DNA of 64,000 bases from Symbiodinium sp. CCMP2592 (GCA_905221615.1 CAJNDT010006190.1:292501-356500); one strand, 5' to 3'. Positions 34,634-47,469 are shown, numbered from the stretch's first letter. Notes: generated from the letters alone by a model not told the origin. Made by a program: numbers and translations.

Positions 34634-37052
34634 ATGAAGATTTGTGTGCGACGGCGGCCGTGCGCAGCGGGTGAGACGGAATCCAGCAACTGGACCTTGG
34701 AGGATTTGAAGTCCAAAGCTGCTGCAGATACGGTTTTTGGACCTGACACGAGCCAGCAAGAGGTGCTTCAGTCCATCCTGGAGCCTCAATTGGACAGGTT
34801 TCTGCAGGAGCCTGGTTTCAGCGCCGTTTTTCTGGCATATGGCCAGACTGGCAGCGGCAAGACTCATACGATTTTTGGCCCGCCTGGTGTGCTCACGGAG
34901 CATGACTACAACCAAAGCGGAGGCTCTCCTCAGACCTGGGGTTTCTTCCCATACGCGGCGGTGGCAACGCTTGGAGCCCTAGAGCGTCAGGGGCTCCTGA
35001 AAAGAGCGCAGCTGAAGGTCTCGGCAGTGGAGGTGTACTTGGAGCGAATGTTCGATCTTCTCAACGAGCGGCACCACGTAGCGGTTCCTGGGGCATCTGT
35101 GCGTGCTGCCTCCAATCGGCCAGATAATGAATCCGCGAAGTACGATGCGAATGGAAAGTGGCTGCCTCCTGGGAAGTGGCTCGGCGAAAAGACACTGCCT
35201 GGAATCTCAGCGACAGCCAAAGAGACGGTGATTGACTCTGCGATGGATGTAGTCCATGTTGCGCGGCTTGTGGAAGCCACCCGATCGGCTCAGTCGCATG
35301 CCCTGAACCATCGATCCAGCCGGTCGCATTGCATGATCACCTTGACCCTACGCTTGATCGACTCAACGGGTAATCTCTCCGAGGGTCGCCTGGTCTTCGT
35401 GGATCTGGCTGGCTCAGAGCGGGTCGGCAAGAGTGGCGTGAATGCGGACAGCACGGGGGGTGCAAAAGCTTTCAACTTACCCGGAAGGGTAACAGTGGAC
35501 ATCCCGGGAACTCGCTTCGATGAGGCACGGTCGGTGAACTGCTCCTTGAGTGCTCTTGGCAGAGTCATCGCAGCACTGGCCCGCCGGGACAAGTATGTCT
35601 CTTTCCGGGACTCTGCTTTGACTCAGTTGCTGAAAGATCCACTCACTGGCTGTGCTGCACATGTCACCGTGATCTTGGCACTACGTGCTGAGCAATCCAA
35701 CGACTCAGAGACCCAATCCACCATGCGCTTCGGGACCGTGTGCAAAGATGCCGCGGGAAGTAGCAACATGCGAGCGAAATCGGTCCCATCGAAATGCCGC
35801 TCAAACAAAGCTGGAGCTGCAGCCGCGGCTCTCGCAGACCTTCGCAAGCAGCTCCTGGCAACTACGGAGGAAGTGGAGCGAATGACAGCCGAGGGCCAAG
35901 ATGAGCACGTGAACCCCCAAGGCTTCGCGGCTCCGACCATCCAGGGCTTCCTCGATAACAAGGCCAAGTTCGAGGACGCAAAGCGCCTGGCTGCTCGGCA
36001 GACACCTTTCTCGGTGGCGGTGGTGCGAGACTGCGAGACATCCAGGGGGGGGGGGGGGTTGCTTCTAGTCGAAAGGGCGGAGCCGATCACGCAGCAGCCT
36101 GAAGCTGCTTCTCAATGAGGGGTGAGGGGGTTGAGAAGAGCAGTCTATCCTCGGCCGTAAACCGAGTAGCCGAGACAGCAGAAGGGTGTAAATACGGGAC
36201 AGAAGGACAATGCCATATAGCAGTCAACACCCGTCACAGTCATCCGGACCATCAGCATGGCTATAGTTGTATCACGTGCGCTTTCCGTTCCTTTCAGTTC
36301 CTTCCGAGGTCACCCGCTTGAAAGAGCAGATGGCCGAGCGGCGCAGCGAGCTGCGGCTCGCTGGGGGCGCCGAGGAAGGCGACAAGCGACTCCAGGAGCG
36401 TCACCGCACCCCCCCCACCCCCTCCCGCCCCGCCAAAGCTCCTAGGCCAAGGATTCGAGGCCTAGCTGCTATACTGATACGAAGGTTGCTTCGAAAGGTT
36501 TGTGATGGTTCCTTTTTGTTGCTGTTGATGCCGTCGTTTGTCGTCGCCGTCCTCTTGCTGTCGTGTTTGTTGAGATGGGTGTTGTCGTCATCGCCGTTGT
36601 TGTTGCAGTAGCTGGTGTTGCCTTTAACATCGTCCGTGTCGTAACGTCGTTGTCGTGATTTCTTTTGTCGGTCTTCGGCAGAATAATGGTGATGGCATCC
36701 GCGCCTTACTGTTAGTTCTTGCATCCGGACTTGTCTGGTCCTAGGAACCAGTTCTGAGACTGGCAGGATCTGGGCACGTCTCTGACCACTGCCCAGCAGG
36801 CGACATTCGTAGCGTCCGGCATCTTCTACCGTCAGGTTGGCTGCATGCTTAGTACTAACCAGCATCCCCTTGCACCCTTCACAGAAAGTTGCTAAGAAAC
36901 CGCTTGTGCTCATGCTCTAGATGCGCGAGCACTCCTTCCAGGTGACCACGGGCATCTGGACAGGGCGCACACCAGCGCTGCAACAGAAGATGACCCTTCG
37001 TGATCAGCTCACAAAAGAGATAGCCTTCCTGGAGTCCGCAGGGACTGCCTGA
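34634..37052 (+). CDS. Kinesin motor protein
   Basis: An uninterrupted frame from ATG 34634 to about 36050 holds a kinesin motor. The start is KICVRRRP (strand 1), the P-loop GQTGSGKT is at residues 70-77, switch I is NHRSSRSH from about 225, switch II is DLAGSE at 257-262, and VNCSLSALGRVIAAL and a SALTQLLKD helix follow. It hydrolyses ATP and moves on microtubules; the motor is N-terminal. A 14-G run at 36045-36058 makes the frame uncertain from there to the TGA at 36116-36118, and the exon may end before it. Next, about 36298-36390 reads a charged coiled-coil piece (VTRLKEQMAERRSELRL). A last exon, 36921-37052, starts after TCTAG, contains RDQLTKEIAFLESAG and ends in TGA. Subfamily not determined. 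Confidence 0.88.
36045..36058 (+). repeat. 14-G run within or just after the kinesin motor exon
   Basis: Fourteen consecutive G. Read through, it gives four Gly, then about 20 residues and a stop. A 1-2 base length error would change the frame. Confidence 0.95.
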
Positions 37053-37903
37053 CGCGTGAGGTGTTTCGATATTAGTGTTTGCCTTTCGAGGGAGGCCGCT
37101 TCTGTGAGGCATCGGCTTGCCAGAGTGCACCATGTCCAGGAGAAGTGGCTTGTCGAAAGCAGCGGGCACTTCCTTTTCGAAACCAGCTTCGGCTCTTGCC
37201 CAGCTGGGCTAGGGTTTGAAGTGCGTAGAAGTAGATAGTACAGCACGGCTGGTAGAATCTGCGATGTGCACGCCACATGCAGCTTTGACCTGGAAAGGGT
37301 CGTGGATCGGCCTGCAGAAGCACTTGGATTAGTTTTGACATCACAGCGCCCTTGGCGCCGTTCGCTCAGCTTGAGCTTTGCGCTTGGCAAGTTCCCGTAG
37401 ATCGTGCTCTCCCGAAGGGAGCATCGAAGGCTGAGGCTTCCGGCATGCAGCGAGGTACAGAGACTGCACACGGAAAAGGAAAAGACTGGGGCGACTGCGA
37501 TTCGAACGAGATGAAACCCGCGGACTTGGACCGGAGGCGGCCAAGCAAGCCGGCAGCTGTCGCGGAGGCCTCCCATGAAAGCTCGGAACTGGGGAACTCA
37601 AGACACAGCATAAAGTCGATGCTGGGCTGCAGATGCACTGCCATACCTAGCCATGTAGGCGCTGACATGTCGGAAAGAGCTAGAACAACAACAGAATGAC
37701 AGAGCTGATGCAGAGGCGATCTCGGCCGCTCCGCCGGGCCCCCGAACGTCGGGTCTGCGCATCTTTCTGGCAGAGCTTTGAAAGAGCCGCGGGGAGAGTC
37801 GTAGGTCGCAAAGCCTGCTCTCAGCTTCAGAGCTTCTGCCACGGGCTCCAGTCGACTCTGTAGCGAACCGTGTTTCATACAGGCTGGGCTGCCGAGCACC
37901 CCA

Positions 37904-39155
37904 ATGGCACCAGCCTCGCGACTTGCTCTTGCACATATTCTGCGGCTTTTGATTCTGCGCTCAGCTCACGGCCTCATGCGGCCGGAGACGGAAGCCTTGC
38001 TCCAGACGCAAGGAAGAGAGAGGACAGTAGACTCAGTAGACGCAGCCTGCACATCCTATGGTCCAGGTCTGCATTTGGTTCAATTGCCTGATCTTCAGCG
38101 CCAGTTCCTTCTGTCTGTGCCTGAAGACTTTGCACCGGGTGGCGTCCCTTTGGTCCTAGCATTCCACGGCTTCTCAGACTCGCCGTGGTATACGAATGTT
38201 ATGATGGGCCTCTCGAAGAAGCTCGCAAGATATGGTTGGCTAGGCATCTTGCCGTTTGGTACGAATACATCTCGCAGCAATGGCATGAGCGGCGTGGGAG
38301 CGTGTTGTCCTCCCGAATGTCAAGACGAGTGCTGCATGGAAGGTAAGCACCTTAATCAAAAGGACGACTCTGCCTGCGGCTGGCGGGACATGCAGCAAGA
38401 TTTAGGGTTTGTGCAGGCTCTCTTAATGTGGGCGCAGCTGAATACCTGTGCAGACATGAACAAGGTTTTTGCCACTGGCTTCAGCAATGGAGGGCAGTTT
38501 ACCAACTACCTAGCTTGTCATGCCTCGGATCTCTTCCGGGCTTTTGCACCTATCTCTGGGGATCTGGTCGACTTCACGTGCGAAGCAAAGCGCCCCATCT
38601 CCTACATCAGTTCCTGAGCATGGCAAAAGTGTTTTCCTTGTGTTTGCTTTGAGCCTTGAGATGTAGCTTTCGAATTTGACGGGAGAAGTGGCTTGCTCTG
38701 TGTTTTGGTGACAGTGAGGCATGTGCGGCTCTTCGGATGATGAGGCCTTCTGCCAGCCGACCTTCGTAGGCACGGCCGCCAGCTGGAGCTCTCGCAGTAA
38801 ATGTGAGGGTGCAGGTATCGAGGGTGCGAAAATTTTCAACTTCTCTGCCACGACCTCGTGCTTGATGTGGGAATCCTGCGAAGCGCAGAACTTCGTGGAG
38901 GTTTGCTCCACCCAAGGCCTCGGCCACGATGCCAGCGGCCACTTAAGGCCCGATGGCACCAGCATCCTCCGCCCCGAAAGCGATCTTGACATCGTTGGCT
39001 ACACTTTGCAGAAGTTCTCCATGCTCGTGGATGGGAGCATCCTTTTCTGGGGCCACCCGACAGCCGAGGAGTTAGCCTACAAAGAGTCCTCCTGGCCGCC
39101 CCCGACGCATGACGATCACATCGACATCCGCAACGGCTCTTTGAACACGGCCTAA
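37904..39155 (+). CDS. Secreted PHB-depolymerase/feruloyl-esterase-family hydrolase
   Basis: Exon 1 (37904 to about 38609) begins with a hydrophobic signal-like N-terminus (SRLALAHILRLLILR). It continues with an alpha/beta-hydrolase body: PLVLAFHGFSDSPW (oxyanion region), a Cys-rich insertion, GWRDMQQDLGFVQAL, and the nucleophile elbow GFSNGG with Ser at about residue 194. Exon 2 (38719-39155) supplies the rest: GSSDDEAFCQPTF (possible acid), a paired-Cys block (CLMWESCEAQNF) and GLGHDASG with the likely catalytic His. The stop is TAA at 39153-39155. The family cleaves ester bonds in polyesters or feruloylated polysaccharides. A GT-AG intron, about 38610-38718, keeps frame and removes the stop that follows exon 1. 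The paired Cys fit a secreted protein. The substrate cannot be told. Confidence 0.85.
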
Positions 39156-40540
39156 CAGCGCCGTCCCTCCCCCCCAGAGCGATCTGGGCAGAATGTAAAT
39201 GGATGCAGAAAAGGATAGACTTTGAAGTTGGCAGTGGTCCGTCTTCTCCACGGGTGATGCAGCGTGCGCAGAAGTTACACAGTCCTAAAGGCAGCAGGGG
39301 TACATGTAGGAGAGAGAGAAAGGCGCCATGGGCCAAGGGGGATGGCTCTGCGCTCGTTTGTCTCAGAAGCCGAGGCCGAGCTCCGTTGTGGAGCTGAAGG
39401 TTCCGGCGGAGACGGCTCCAGGCCCGGCCCGGCCATTGCCAAGAAGTCGCGGAAGAAGTCGCAGAACCCCAACAAGGAGAGTAGGAACCGGAAGCCGGGA
39501 TCACCCTTCAAATCTTTTGAGGCGACAGTGCACCATCGCCGCCGCACCCCCAGCCTCAGGGACGGCTTGCGTCTTTTCGCTTGTTCCTTCGGCGCTTCGA
39601 AACAGAAGCAAGCCTCATCCTGCCCAAGGTTCGAGTGCACTTTTGGTACACATGGGGCACGGCGCTCAGACAGTAACATTGCCGTTTCAAGACTCGTGAC
39701 CAGGGCTATGTATAGGATTGGTTAGACAGCCTGAGTACATATAGCTCGAGCCTTGAAGCACGATGCCTGCGGAGCCTTCGGGTCGGCTCCAGATCCTACT
39801 TGTGAGGTCACCCAGCTCAGTCCTTGTCCTGGCAAGAAGTCCCTTGCCGACATGGAGGTGCCTGTCTTTTACGGCGATGCAGCCCTAATGCAGTTTGAAC
39901 GTTGGTGTGATGCCTGTTGAAGCATGTCTGCCCAAAGCCGGTCTGGGTAAAGATGCTCTGGATTTCCTTGCTTTACTTGGTGGTGTTGCACAGGAGACGC
40001 TGCGTCTCTGTCTCAGTTGTCACAATGCAGCACGTCCAACAGAAGCTGCAGTGGCCCATTTCTTGACACGATGTGCTTCTCCAGGTCCTGTCTACCACCA
40101 ATAAAGTTGCGCTAGATTCTGATCTCATCCAAATATCCAAATCCGATTCTCACGTCGCGAAGTCCCAGCAGAAGCCTCTTCACAGCCCACCAGCACACAC
40201 TCAGGAACTGGCCATTTCACCGTGATCAAAGGTCCATCGAGCAGGGGGCCCAATCTACCAGTCGGATGGTCAGAAGCAGTACTCAGTACCTTGATGTTAC
40301 AATGAACCGCGAGGTGGCCGGCGTTGGATCCGGGGAGAATCCATCGGCCGCGGCTCCTTAGGCCGGGCTTTACGGAAGAAGGGATTTGTGTCAGAGATTG
40401 TTCTGATTCTAGATGAACCTCAAGGCACGATTGAAAGTACGTCCACGTGCGTCCTTGGCTACTGCTGAATTGCCGAAGGAGTGCTTGTTGTAGGCTTCAG
40501 GAAGAGTCGCCAGCAATTCCTTTGGATGCGCCGCGTTCAG
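39156..40540. other. Gap between hydrolase and MEKK-like kinase
   Basis: Contains a + strand frame, 39264-39725, with a basic Lys/Arg/Ser-rich stretch (IAKKSRKKSQNPNKESRN) that might be an N-terminal exon of the kinase or an unrelated gene. The exon with the kinase glycine-rich loop should lie here but I did not find it. Confidence 0.4.
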
Positions 40541-43500
40541 GCACGGTGTACCAAGCGATGGACCAGCAAACCGGCGAGCTCCTCGCGGTAAAGGAGGCGC
40601 TGGAAGAAGCAAGAGCGAACTTCATACATGATGTCATTCTCCGTAGTCTCCTGCTCTGTCCTGCTGGCATACCCAAAGTTGCGAGTGCAACGATGATGTC
40701 GCGCATTGCAGCCTGCAGGTGGTGATCAACGCTTCCGACTCTGCTGACATGAAATTCAAGGACCAGCTCGAGAACGAGATCCAAATCGTCAAGGACCAGC
40801 CTGCTTCTGCTACGTCGTCGGCTACAGCACGCTAGACGAGAAACCGGAAGTTATGCGGCAAGACTCACCCTTCTTGGCCAAAGGGGTTGCTTTGCCATTT
40901 GCCATTGTCTAGTGACGATCGGCTGCCGGAATCCTGCCTTGGGCTTGAGAACAAATTCCCCGTTCGAGATTCGTAGATGGAAACAGGCTGTCTTACGGAA
41001 CCAGAAGAAGGGGGACAGAACTGCTTGAGGTGAATTCTGCTTGCTCTTGCACGCAGAAACGGATGGGCAGGGAGGGAGATGAACGCTTGAACCCTCCACA
41101 ATGGCTGCAAAAGCTGAAAACATGCAGTCGTGACACTCCAACAGCGGACAGGCTCCGGGCTTTCTAGAACCGAATGTTTGCTCGAAGACAATGGCAGACT
41201 ACTGTAGCACTTTTGAGTCTTTTTGATGAGAGTGACGGCTTCACCAAGCCAAGGCCGGTTTTGGCTGCCCTGTGCAGAAGCAGCCTCTAACCTCTCGGCG
41301 GCAGGAGCTAAAACATCCTCGAATAGTCGCTTACCTCGGCCATGATTACATGGCCAGGTGCTCACATGATGCAGGTAAAAACAAAAGCTATTCGTGCACG
41401 CATGCCGCGATACAGCTCTGCAGCAGCACCTTGCACGGATGCCTGTGCTTAAATGTGCCTGAGTGTCGAGTGCCTAGGGTGACTCCCTGTGCATCTACTT
41501 GGAGTTCATGGCAGGCCAGCGCGGCAGTTGATTCGAATATTCCGCAAACTCACGCAAAGCAGCCGAAGCAAGGGTTCGCAGTTACGACGATTTTGATTCG
41601 CAGCGGCCTACCCCCTGGACACGGGCTTCTTGGCAGGTGGCTCCTTGGCGCAAGCTCTGCGGCAGCGCAAGGCTCAGATGTCACTGCAGCTAATGCTAGC
41701 AGGAAGTTGGAAGCATCCTGTTTCTGGTCCCTGCAAGCATCCGGAGCTTCAAATCATTGAGGTTCGGCTGCTTCGAAGAGTCCTTGCTGCTGGCCCGAGA
41801 ACTCAGGGGGTGTACAGTGTTCAGCAGCGCAGACGCGCACGACATTTGCTCCACGATGGTGCCTGTCACTGATGAGGGCCTCAATGCTCCCAGGCCTACA
41901 CGAGGGAGATGTTGGAAGGGCCAGGAACTAAAACGTTGAAGAGGTGGCTGCCGCGACACAACTACATGTATGTAACCCAATAGATGGACTCAATGTAGGA
42001 GACTTGATGCTAATGGGTCGATGTTCGAGAAGCGGATGTCCAGTCCTCTTTCTTGAGGTTGGAGTACCTGCACACGAGGGAGACCCCTGTCGTGCACCGG
42101 GACATCAAAGGCAAGCCTCAACCGGACTTTCCTCATGGCTGCTCTTGTTGTCAAGGCCAAGGGACGTCAAAGCAACTCTGTGGTAAGGTCCCGTTTAAAC
42201 TTCAATCTGTGAATGCGTAGCATCACGGTTTTGAATCGATTGCCGCATTGACAGTAGTAACTACTGGCATCCAAGCATCCTGCCGACACCAAGGCCCAAC
42301 AAAAAGTCTCTCTGCCAAGGAAACATGCAGACTGTCCACCCATCCTTGTGTCTATCTATCGGTACATCTCCGCTCCATCCACTTGTAAATCTAAGCCTGT
42401 CTTCGTGTGTCTCTGCGTGTCCTTGCATGCATGTATGTGGATCGGTATGTGCATAGGTAACTGAGTATCACGCAGCTAGGCGGGACGGAAGTCGTCCAGT
42501 GCCATACAGTGCCAATTAGCAACACCTAACGTGAATGTCAACAATGAGCACTCGCAGCCTGTAGGCCGATAGTTCAACATACTGTAAATGCTGAGACCCG
42601 CTAAATTGACTTTTGCTGTGGTTACGGAATCATATGTGAGGGATGCAGTTTTGGATTTAGATACATGCCTGACTAGCTAGAGGTGAGTAGCAGTGTACAT
42701 GTATTTCTGCATGTAAGTCTGCACAGACGCCAAGCGCTTAGGTATGCGCAATGCGCACATACTGATGATGTACATGCACAGACTAATCACTTACGATACA
42801 CATACCAATTAACTTGTGCCTACGATGATTGAGTGTGTCATGTGCATGACAAACTGCCCCAAGACCGCACTCTACGTTTGCTTACTTAGCATATGCTGTA
42901 TTATCGGGACGGCTCTCGCTCCCAGTATGGGCTCGTCTGCTATTGCATGAGCTGTCTTCCGCATAGGCACGCAGGGCTCGTGATCCTGCAAGTCGCCCGA
43001 ACAGCATCCGAAGGCGCACTTACGGCCATTTGTCGTGTCTCAGGCGCCAACGTTCTCGTCGATTTGGACTGCCACGCCAAGCTGAGCGATTTCGGTTGCT
43101 CGAAGCGCGACAACGACACGATGCCTCTCGGACTCCGAACTCTCCGAACTCCGAGACGGGACAGAGGAGAAACAGATTCGGTCCGCAGCAGTGTCAAAAA
43201 GCTGAGGTCACACACCATGCGGGGTTCCATTCCCTGGATGGCGCCCGAGGCTCGAAGATCTACTCGACCATCAATGCAATATTCAACAGCACCAGCCCGC
43301 GATCGGACTTTGCAGATCTCTCCACACGGCGACACACCTGGTGCCACCGACGGAAACTGACTTAACAGTTCAAACCCGGGATTTCGTTGCAAGGGTCCCA
43401 AGGCACCGGTTCCAGAATCTGCAAGAAGCGAAGTCCTGCACATGGCGCTTGCCTTGCATGTCGCAGGTCATCAAGAACACGGGCTATGGACGAAAGGCTG

Positions 43501-44302
43501 ACATTTGGAGCTTCGGGTGTGCCTCAAGCCAAGTCCTGCTTTCCTGCTCATGCCGATGTCGCACACCTTGCTGCGATTTGCGAGTTTAAATTGGCGAGAG
43601 CTTATATCGCTTGCCAACTCCTCCAGCTGACGACTGCTGACTCTGCAAGCATGGGTTGATATGGACAGGCCTGAACACTCTGAACGACACGTAAGGTTGT
43701 GATTGAGATGGCCACGGCCAAGAGTCCCTGGGGCTCTTTCGACAATCCCATGGCTTCGACCTCATTCACTGGACTTGTTCTCGTCTGCGCAGCTTTTCAG
43801 CCGACGACGCTTTGAGAAACAGAAAAGCTGTCATGTTGCATCCTGCGCACCCTTCGTCTCGCGGTACGAAACTTGAGGGAAGACACATCAGGATGGGGGG
43901 ATTTCAAGGGAAGGGTGAATCCTGACAATGAGGCCGCCATGTGCAAAATCGCGATGTCGGATGCAACGTTTGCTTCTCAGATAGTCCTGCTTCCAGCGAG
44001 AGGGAAAAGGGAAGCCTGGGAAGACTCGATCTTGCAAGGCCACCCATCCCAGAGGGGGTCTCGCCTGCATGTGGCCGGCTCAGACGGCTTCAGCTTTCTG
44101 ACGGAGGTTCACTGCCGTCCCTTTTCCCAGGCCAGGACTTCATCCGTCTGTGCACACGCAGAGATCCAGCCGACAGGCCAGGCAGTTTGCGATTGCTTCC
44201 GCTTTCGTGCTTTTGCTTACTTGTGCTTGGAATGCAAGGCCAGATGCCACACGGCTGCTGGCGCACGACATCTTGAAAAACGTCATTGTCGAAGACGACT
44301 GA
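40541..44302 (+). CDS. STE11/MEKK-like protein kinase, 15 exons recovered
   Basis: A near-complete Ser/Thr kinase domain is rebuilt in frame from 15 exons: 40541-40596 (TVYQAMDQQTGELLAVKE, with the VAIK-type Lys), 40719-40793 (LENEIQIVK, helix-C Glu), 41305-41352 (ELKHPRIVAYLGHDYM), 41478-41514 (LCIYLEFMAG), 41637-41661 (GSLAQAL), 41762-41792 (FGCFEESLLL), 41894-41919 (YTREMLEG), 42058-42110 (LEYLHTRETPVVHRDIK), 43044-43249 (GANVLVD, LSDFGCSK, GSIPWMAPE), 43467-43520 (YGRKADIWSFGC), 43696-43752 (VVIEMATAKSPW), 43933-43967 (AMCKIAMSD), 44039-44070 (PPIPEGVSPA), 44131-44181 (DFIRLCTRRDPADRP), 44244-44302 (RLLAHDILKNVIVEDD, stop). All catalytic motifs are intact. The motifs match MAPKKKs, which phosphorylate MAPKKs. 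By my reading 11 of 14 introns are GC-AG, two GT-AG and one GA-AG. The domain ends at the C-terminus. Glycine-loop and N-terminal exons are missing. Confidence 0.9.
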
Positions 44303-45729
44303 TGGGCCAAAGGTAGTCTGTCACTCGTGTTCCGGTGTCCTGTTTTCTGCTGAGGATTGACAAGCTGCGAATCAATGTTGCTGGGGTCAAGCTCTGGACT
44401 GGTCCCTCTCACAAAAGGCAGGACCGACGCAAGAGCGAGCGCGAACAGGGCATCGTTTGTGGTCTCACAGCGTCACGGACCGTCCTGCAGAGTCAGGACT
44501 AAGACCCGCCACGGAAGAAGCATCCAAAATCACATTTAACTCAAGGATCTCTTGCACCTAATTAAGGCAATCGGAAAGGTTTCCATCTGGACAGAAGTGC
44601 TTGTGAGCATGTCAACCGCGAGCCGCGAGCGTTCGTGCACGTCGTCGTTCAGTCATGTGACCTGTATGTGGATCCGAGATACCGCCAACTGTGTGCACAC
44701 GTATAGCGGCAGCGTAAACTTAGACACGACCGGATTGAAACTGCACGCTTGCCAGGTGAGCTCCGCAGTTACAGTAGATGATGCAAGCAGATAGATCTGT
44801 TGACCATCCATGACGATGCCTTCATCCAACAAACAAGTGCGATGTAGCGTACCCTGTATTGCTGCCTGGAGCTAGTTTTTTGAGGATCGTTACAAGGTTC
44901 TCCTGTTATCCTCAACACAAGGCCGAACGTCTCAGCTATGCAAAAGATGATTTGCTGATATGCTATTTTACCTCAAGACCAAAAACAAGAGGAATGCATC
45001 TTTGCTGTGTCCGAGCACCAACATGCCATATGCCGTACCGCAGGGCAGACGGTGACAGCAACAATCCCGGCACTTGTGGAGTCCTGGCCGCGCAGTGCAT
45101 GTTGCTGCGCTGCGCGCAGCTCGCACCTCGCTCACTTCCCTGCTGTAGCAGTCCCCAGCAGAACCCGATGACCTGCCTGTGGCACCTGCGGCTGGAAAGA
45201 CACACGGTTCACCAGGAAGTGGGCACACCAAGCCATCACTATCACTGTGCCAGACACTTAACCGAGAGCTGGAACATTCGATGTTTCACGAGCAAGACGT
45301 CAACGAGCTGCAGCCCTGGACTTCCTCTAGATCTGTGCCATGGGATGCTCACGGCCGTTGCTACAGGTGCCAGCTCGGTACGTTGTTGCCTTTTCGGTTG
45401 CGGGTCGTTTGTGAAGGGCTTCGACAGAATCCGACATGGCGGACCTGGAGGCCAGGAGTTTTCTGTTGCTTCGTGCACGGCGCTAGCCGAAGCCGCTCTG
45501 CAATGTTCGTTTCGAACCAACGGTGAGATTCCTGGACTCTTCCGAGCATGCCGTGTATGTTCGAATTTTTTTCAGAGGACATCGACAACTTAGACGGCTC
45601 GCCTAAGGCAGAGTACGTGGCCTGGGCCCTTGGGAACCGGACGAGGGTAATTTTTTGGCCGCGTGGTTGCAATGCGACACCCCGAGGACATGGCTGCTAG
45701 ACACTCCTGGCAAGACCTGGAACTGAGTT
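44303..45729. other. No gene recognised
   Basis: Open frames exist at about 44.86-45.59 kb (+) and on the opposite strand, with no motif. A 17-bp string near 45163 recurs near 51317, too little to define a repeat family. Confidence 0.5.
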
Positions 45730-46310
45730 ATGTCAAGAGCAGCATCCTCAGACCTTAGCGAGATGCGGTTTCGCGATTCGCACTCCGAGCAAGAATCTCT
45801 TGCCTCAGATCCGGCAGCTTCTTCCAATGCAAACTCGGTGAGGCCAGGTAGTGTCGTGCCATGTGTGCCGAGTGCATCTTCACAGCACCGTGCGGATCTG
45901 CCTTTCCTGCAGGGTTCCGCTGGTGGACTCGCAGCCACAGGAGGCTGCCTCGAGCATCACACCTCCGGCTTAGCTGTGCAGCTGGCAAGAAGTAGAGTGC
46001 CGCAGCAGGAGGTCATCGACCTCAGCCACACATGCTACAACCTGATCTTCGTCAGTGGGAGGCATCGCTTTGTTTCGGCCATCCACACCTGCACTCCAAT
46101 CCTTAAACCTTTTTTGTTCTGCCATTTGACTCGGCAACCCCCTTCAACAACCCGCCTTTCTGAAGAAGGAGCTAGTGGCTGGCAGCATTTTTTGAAGCTA
46201 TGCCTCTAGACAAAGATGTTCTGCAGCCGCCCGAGCCTTTCATCAGTGATCTTGCGAGTGCTTCGAGTTTGGAGATTTTGCGCAAACTTAGAGCGATCAG
46301 AAGCGGCTGA
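45730..46310 (+). CDS. Unassigned coding-like exons
   Basis: Exon 45730-45837 starts with ATG, reads a Ser-rich polar piece (SRAASSDLSEMRFRDSHSEQ) and ends at a GTGAGG donor. A second piece, 46200-46310, reads MPLDKDVLQPPEPFISDLAS and then LEILRKLRAIRSG to TGA. They may belong to one small gene with exons between them (about 45950-46020 is also open). No family recognised. Confidence 0.35.
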
Positions 46311-47469
46311 AACATGGTCAGACTTCACCCACATTAGTGGCCTGTGGATCGACATCACTCCGCAAGCTACTCTCGCAAGTATTGTAATGCATGCTGGTCC
46401 TCATTTTGCGCCTGGGGTCATGTCAGCCAGGGCGAGTGTGCTTGCTCCCATGCTCGCAGTCGCTGCTGCTTGGCCGAAGAAGGTGTAGAAGCAGCTTTTG
46501 TCAGCGCTGTTGCAGTCTCTGTCGGTCAGGATGCTAAATTCCTGTTCTTTGCAAACTAAGACGTAGGTCGGGCAATTCGGCATGCTTTGGATCGTGGGCT
46601 GGACATCTCCCGAGTGCCCTGGGGGTGCATGGGCAGTGTGGCATTCTGCGAGACGGCCCCTCCACCCGTTGGATCCAAGTAGCGAGGGCAAGCAAGATGT
46701 GCGAGTAACGCTGCAGGTACTTCTTCGAGAGTGGTCAGTGGGTAGTTCCGATATCGGACTACTGGCGTCATACTGAGCGCAGACATCGGGCACCAGCTCG
46801 AAAGTGGGCGGAACTGTTCCCAGGTCTTAGGTCCTCTATGTAACGGATGCTCACAAGGATGCTGTCTTCGCGAGAATGCGTTGGCATGTCGCAGCCTATG
46901 TCCGGTCTACCTGAGGTCTGTGAATGCGATGAAGTGCTTGCGCCGGCCTCGTGATGATGTGGGAGGGCTGTAGGAGGATGCAGCTTGATATCGCAGCATG
47001 GAAAGCAGACACCGAACCCCATGTGTTCTTGGTGCGAAGCTCTTGAATTTCACTGGCAACAAGTGAGCAGATCATGAGGAATCATGCGTTGAGGTCCATG
47101 CTCCTCACCCTCTTCAGAGTCAGTGGGGAGTTTAAGGCCCGCCCAATCTCTCTGCCAAAATCGCCGCTCATGCAAATTGTGTGGCAAAGCTCCAGGGTGT
47201 CACCGACCTTCCCCGATCTGTCATTGACATAGGAACTGGTACAGCTGTGAGGTATCTGACACACATGCACATGTGCATACACCTCCGCAGTACATGTACA
47301 TGCAAAGCATATGCACATCTGAGCCTTCACAGACTTTGCCTCCGACTTACCTGCACATACATTGCATGTTGTGTGTTGCTGTTTTCTGTGCAGGTGCATG
47401 TGTATGGTTGGGTTTGGTGCAGCCTTGATCTGACTGGAAACTGTCCAGCCCCAAGTGCTCTGCGTGCAG
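46311..47469. other. No gene recognised
   Basis: A Cys-rich frame at 46344-46559 (+) and an alternative hydrophobic frame overlap; neither shows a known motif. About 47190-47240 (+) reads VAKLQGVTDLPRSVID and may be an exon of the membrane protein that follows. Confidence 0.4.

Noticed and set aside
37366-37899. Minus-strand frame of 177 codons left of the hydrolase
   Set aside because: No motif, rival frames in the same interval, and all identified genes run the other way.
42111-43043. Possible separate gene inside the longest kinase intron (933 bp)
   Set aside because: No coding-like frame or motif; only short tandem-like words such as ATGTATGTG.
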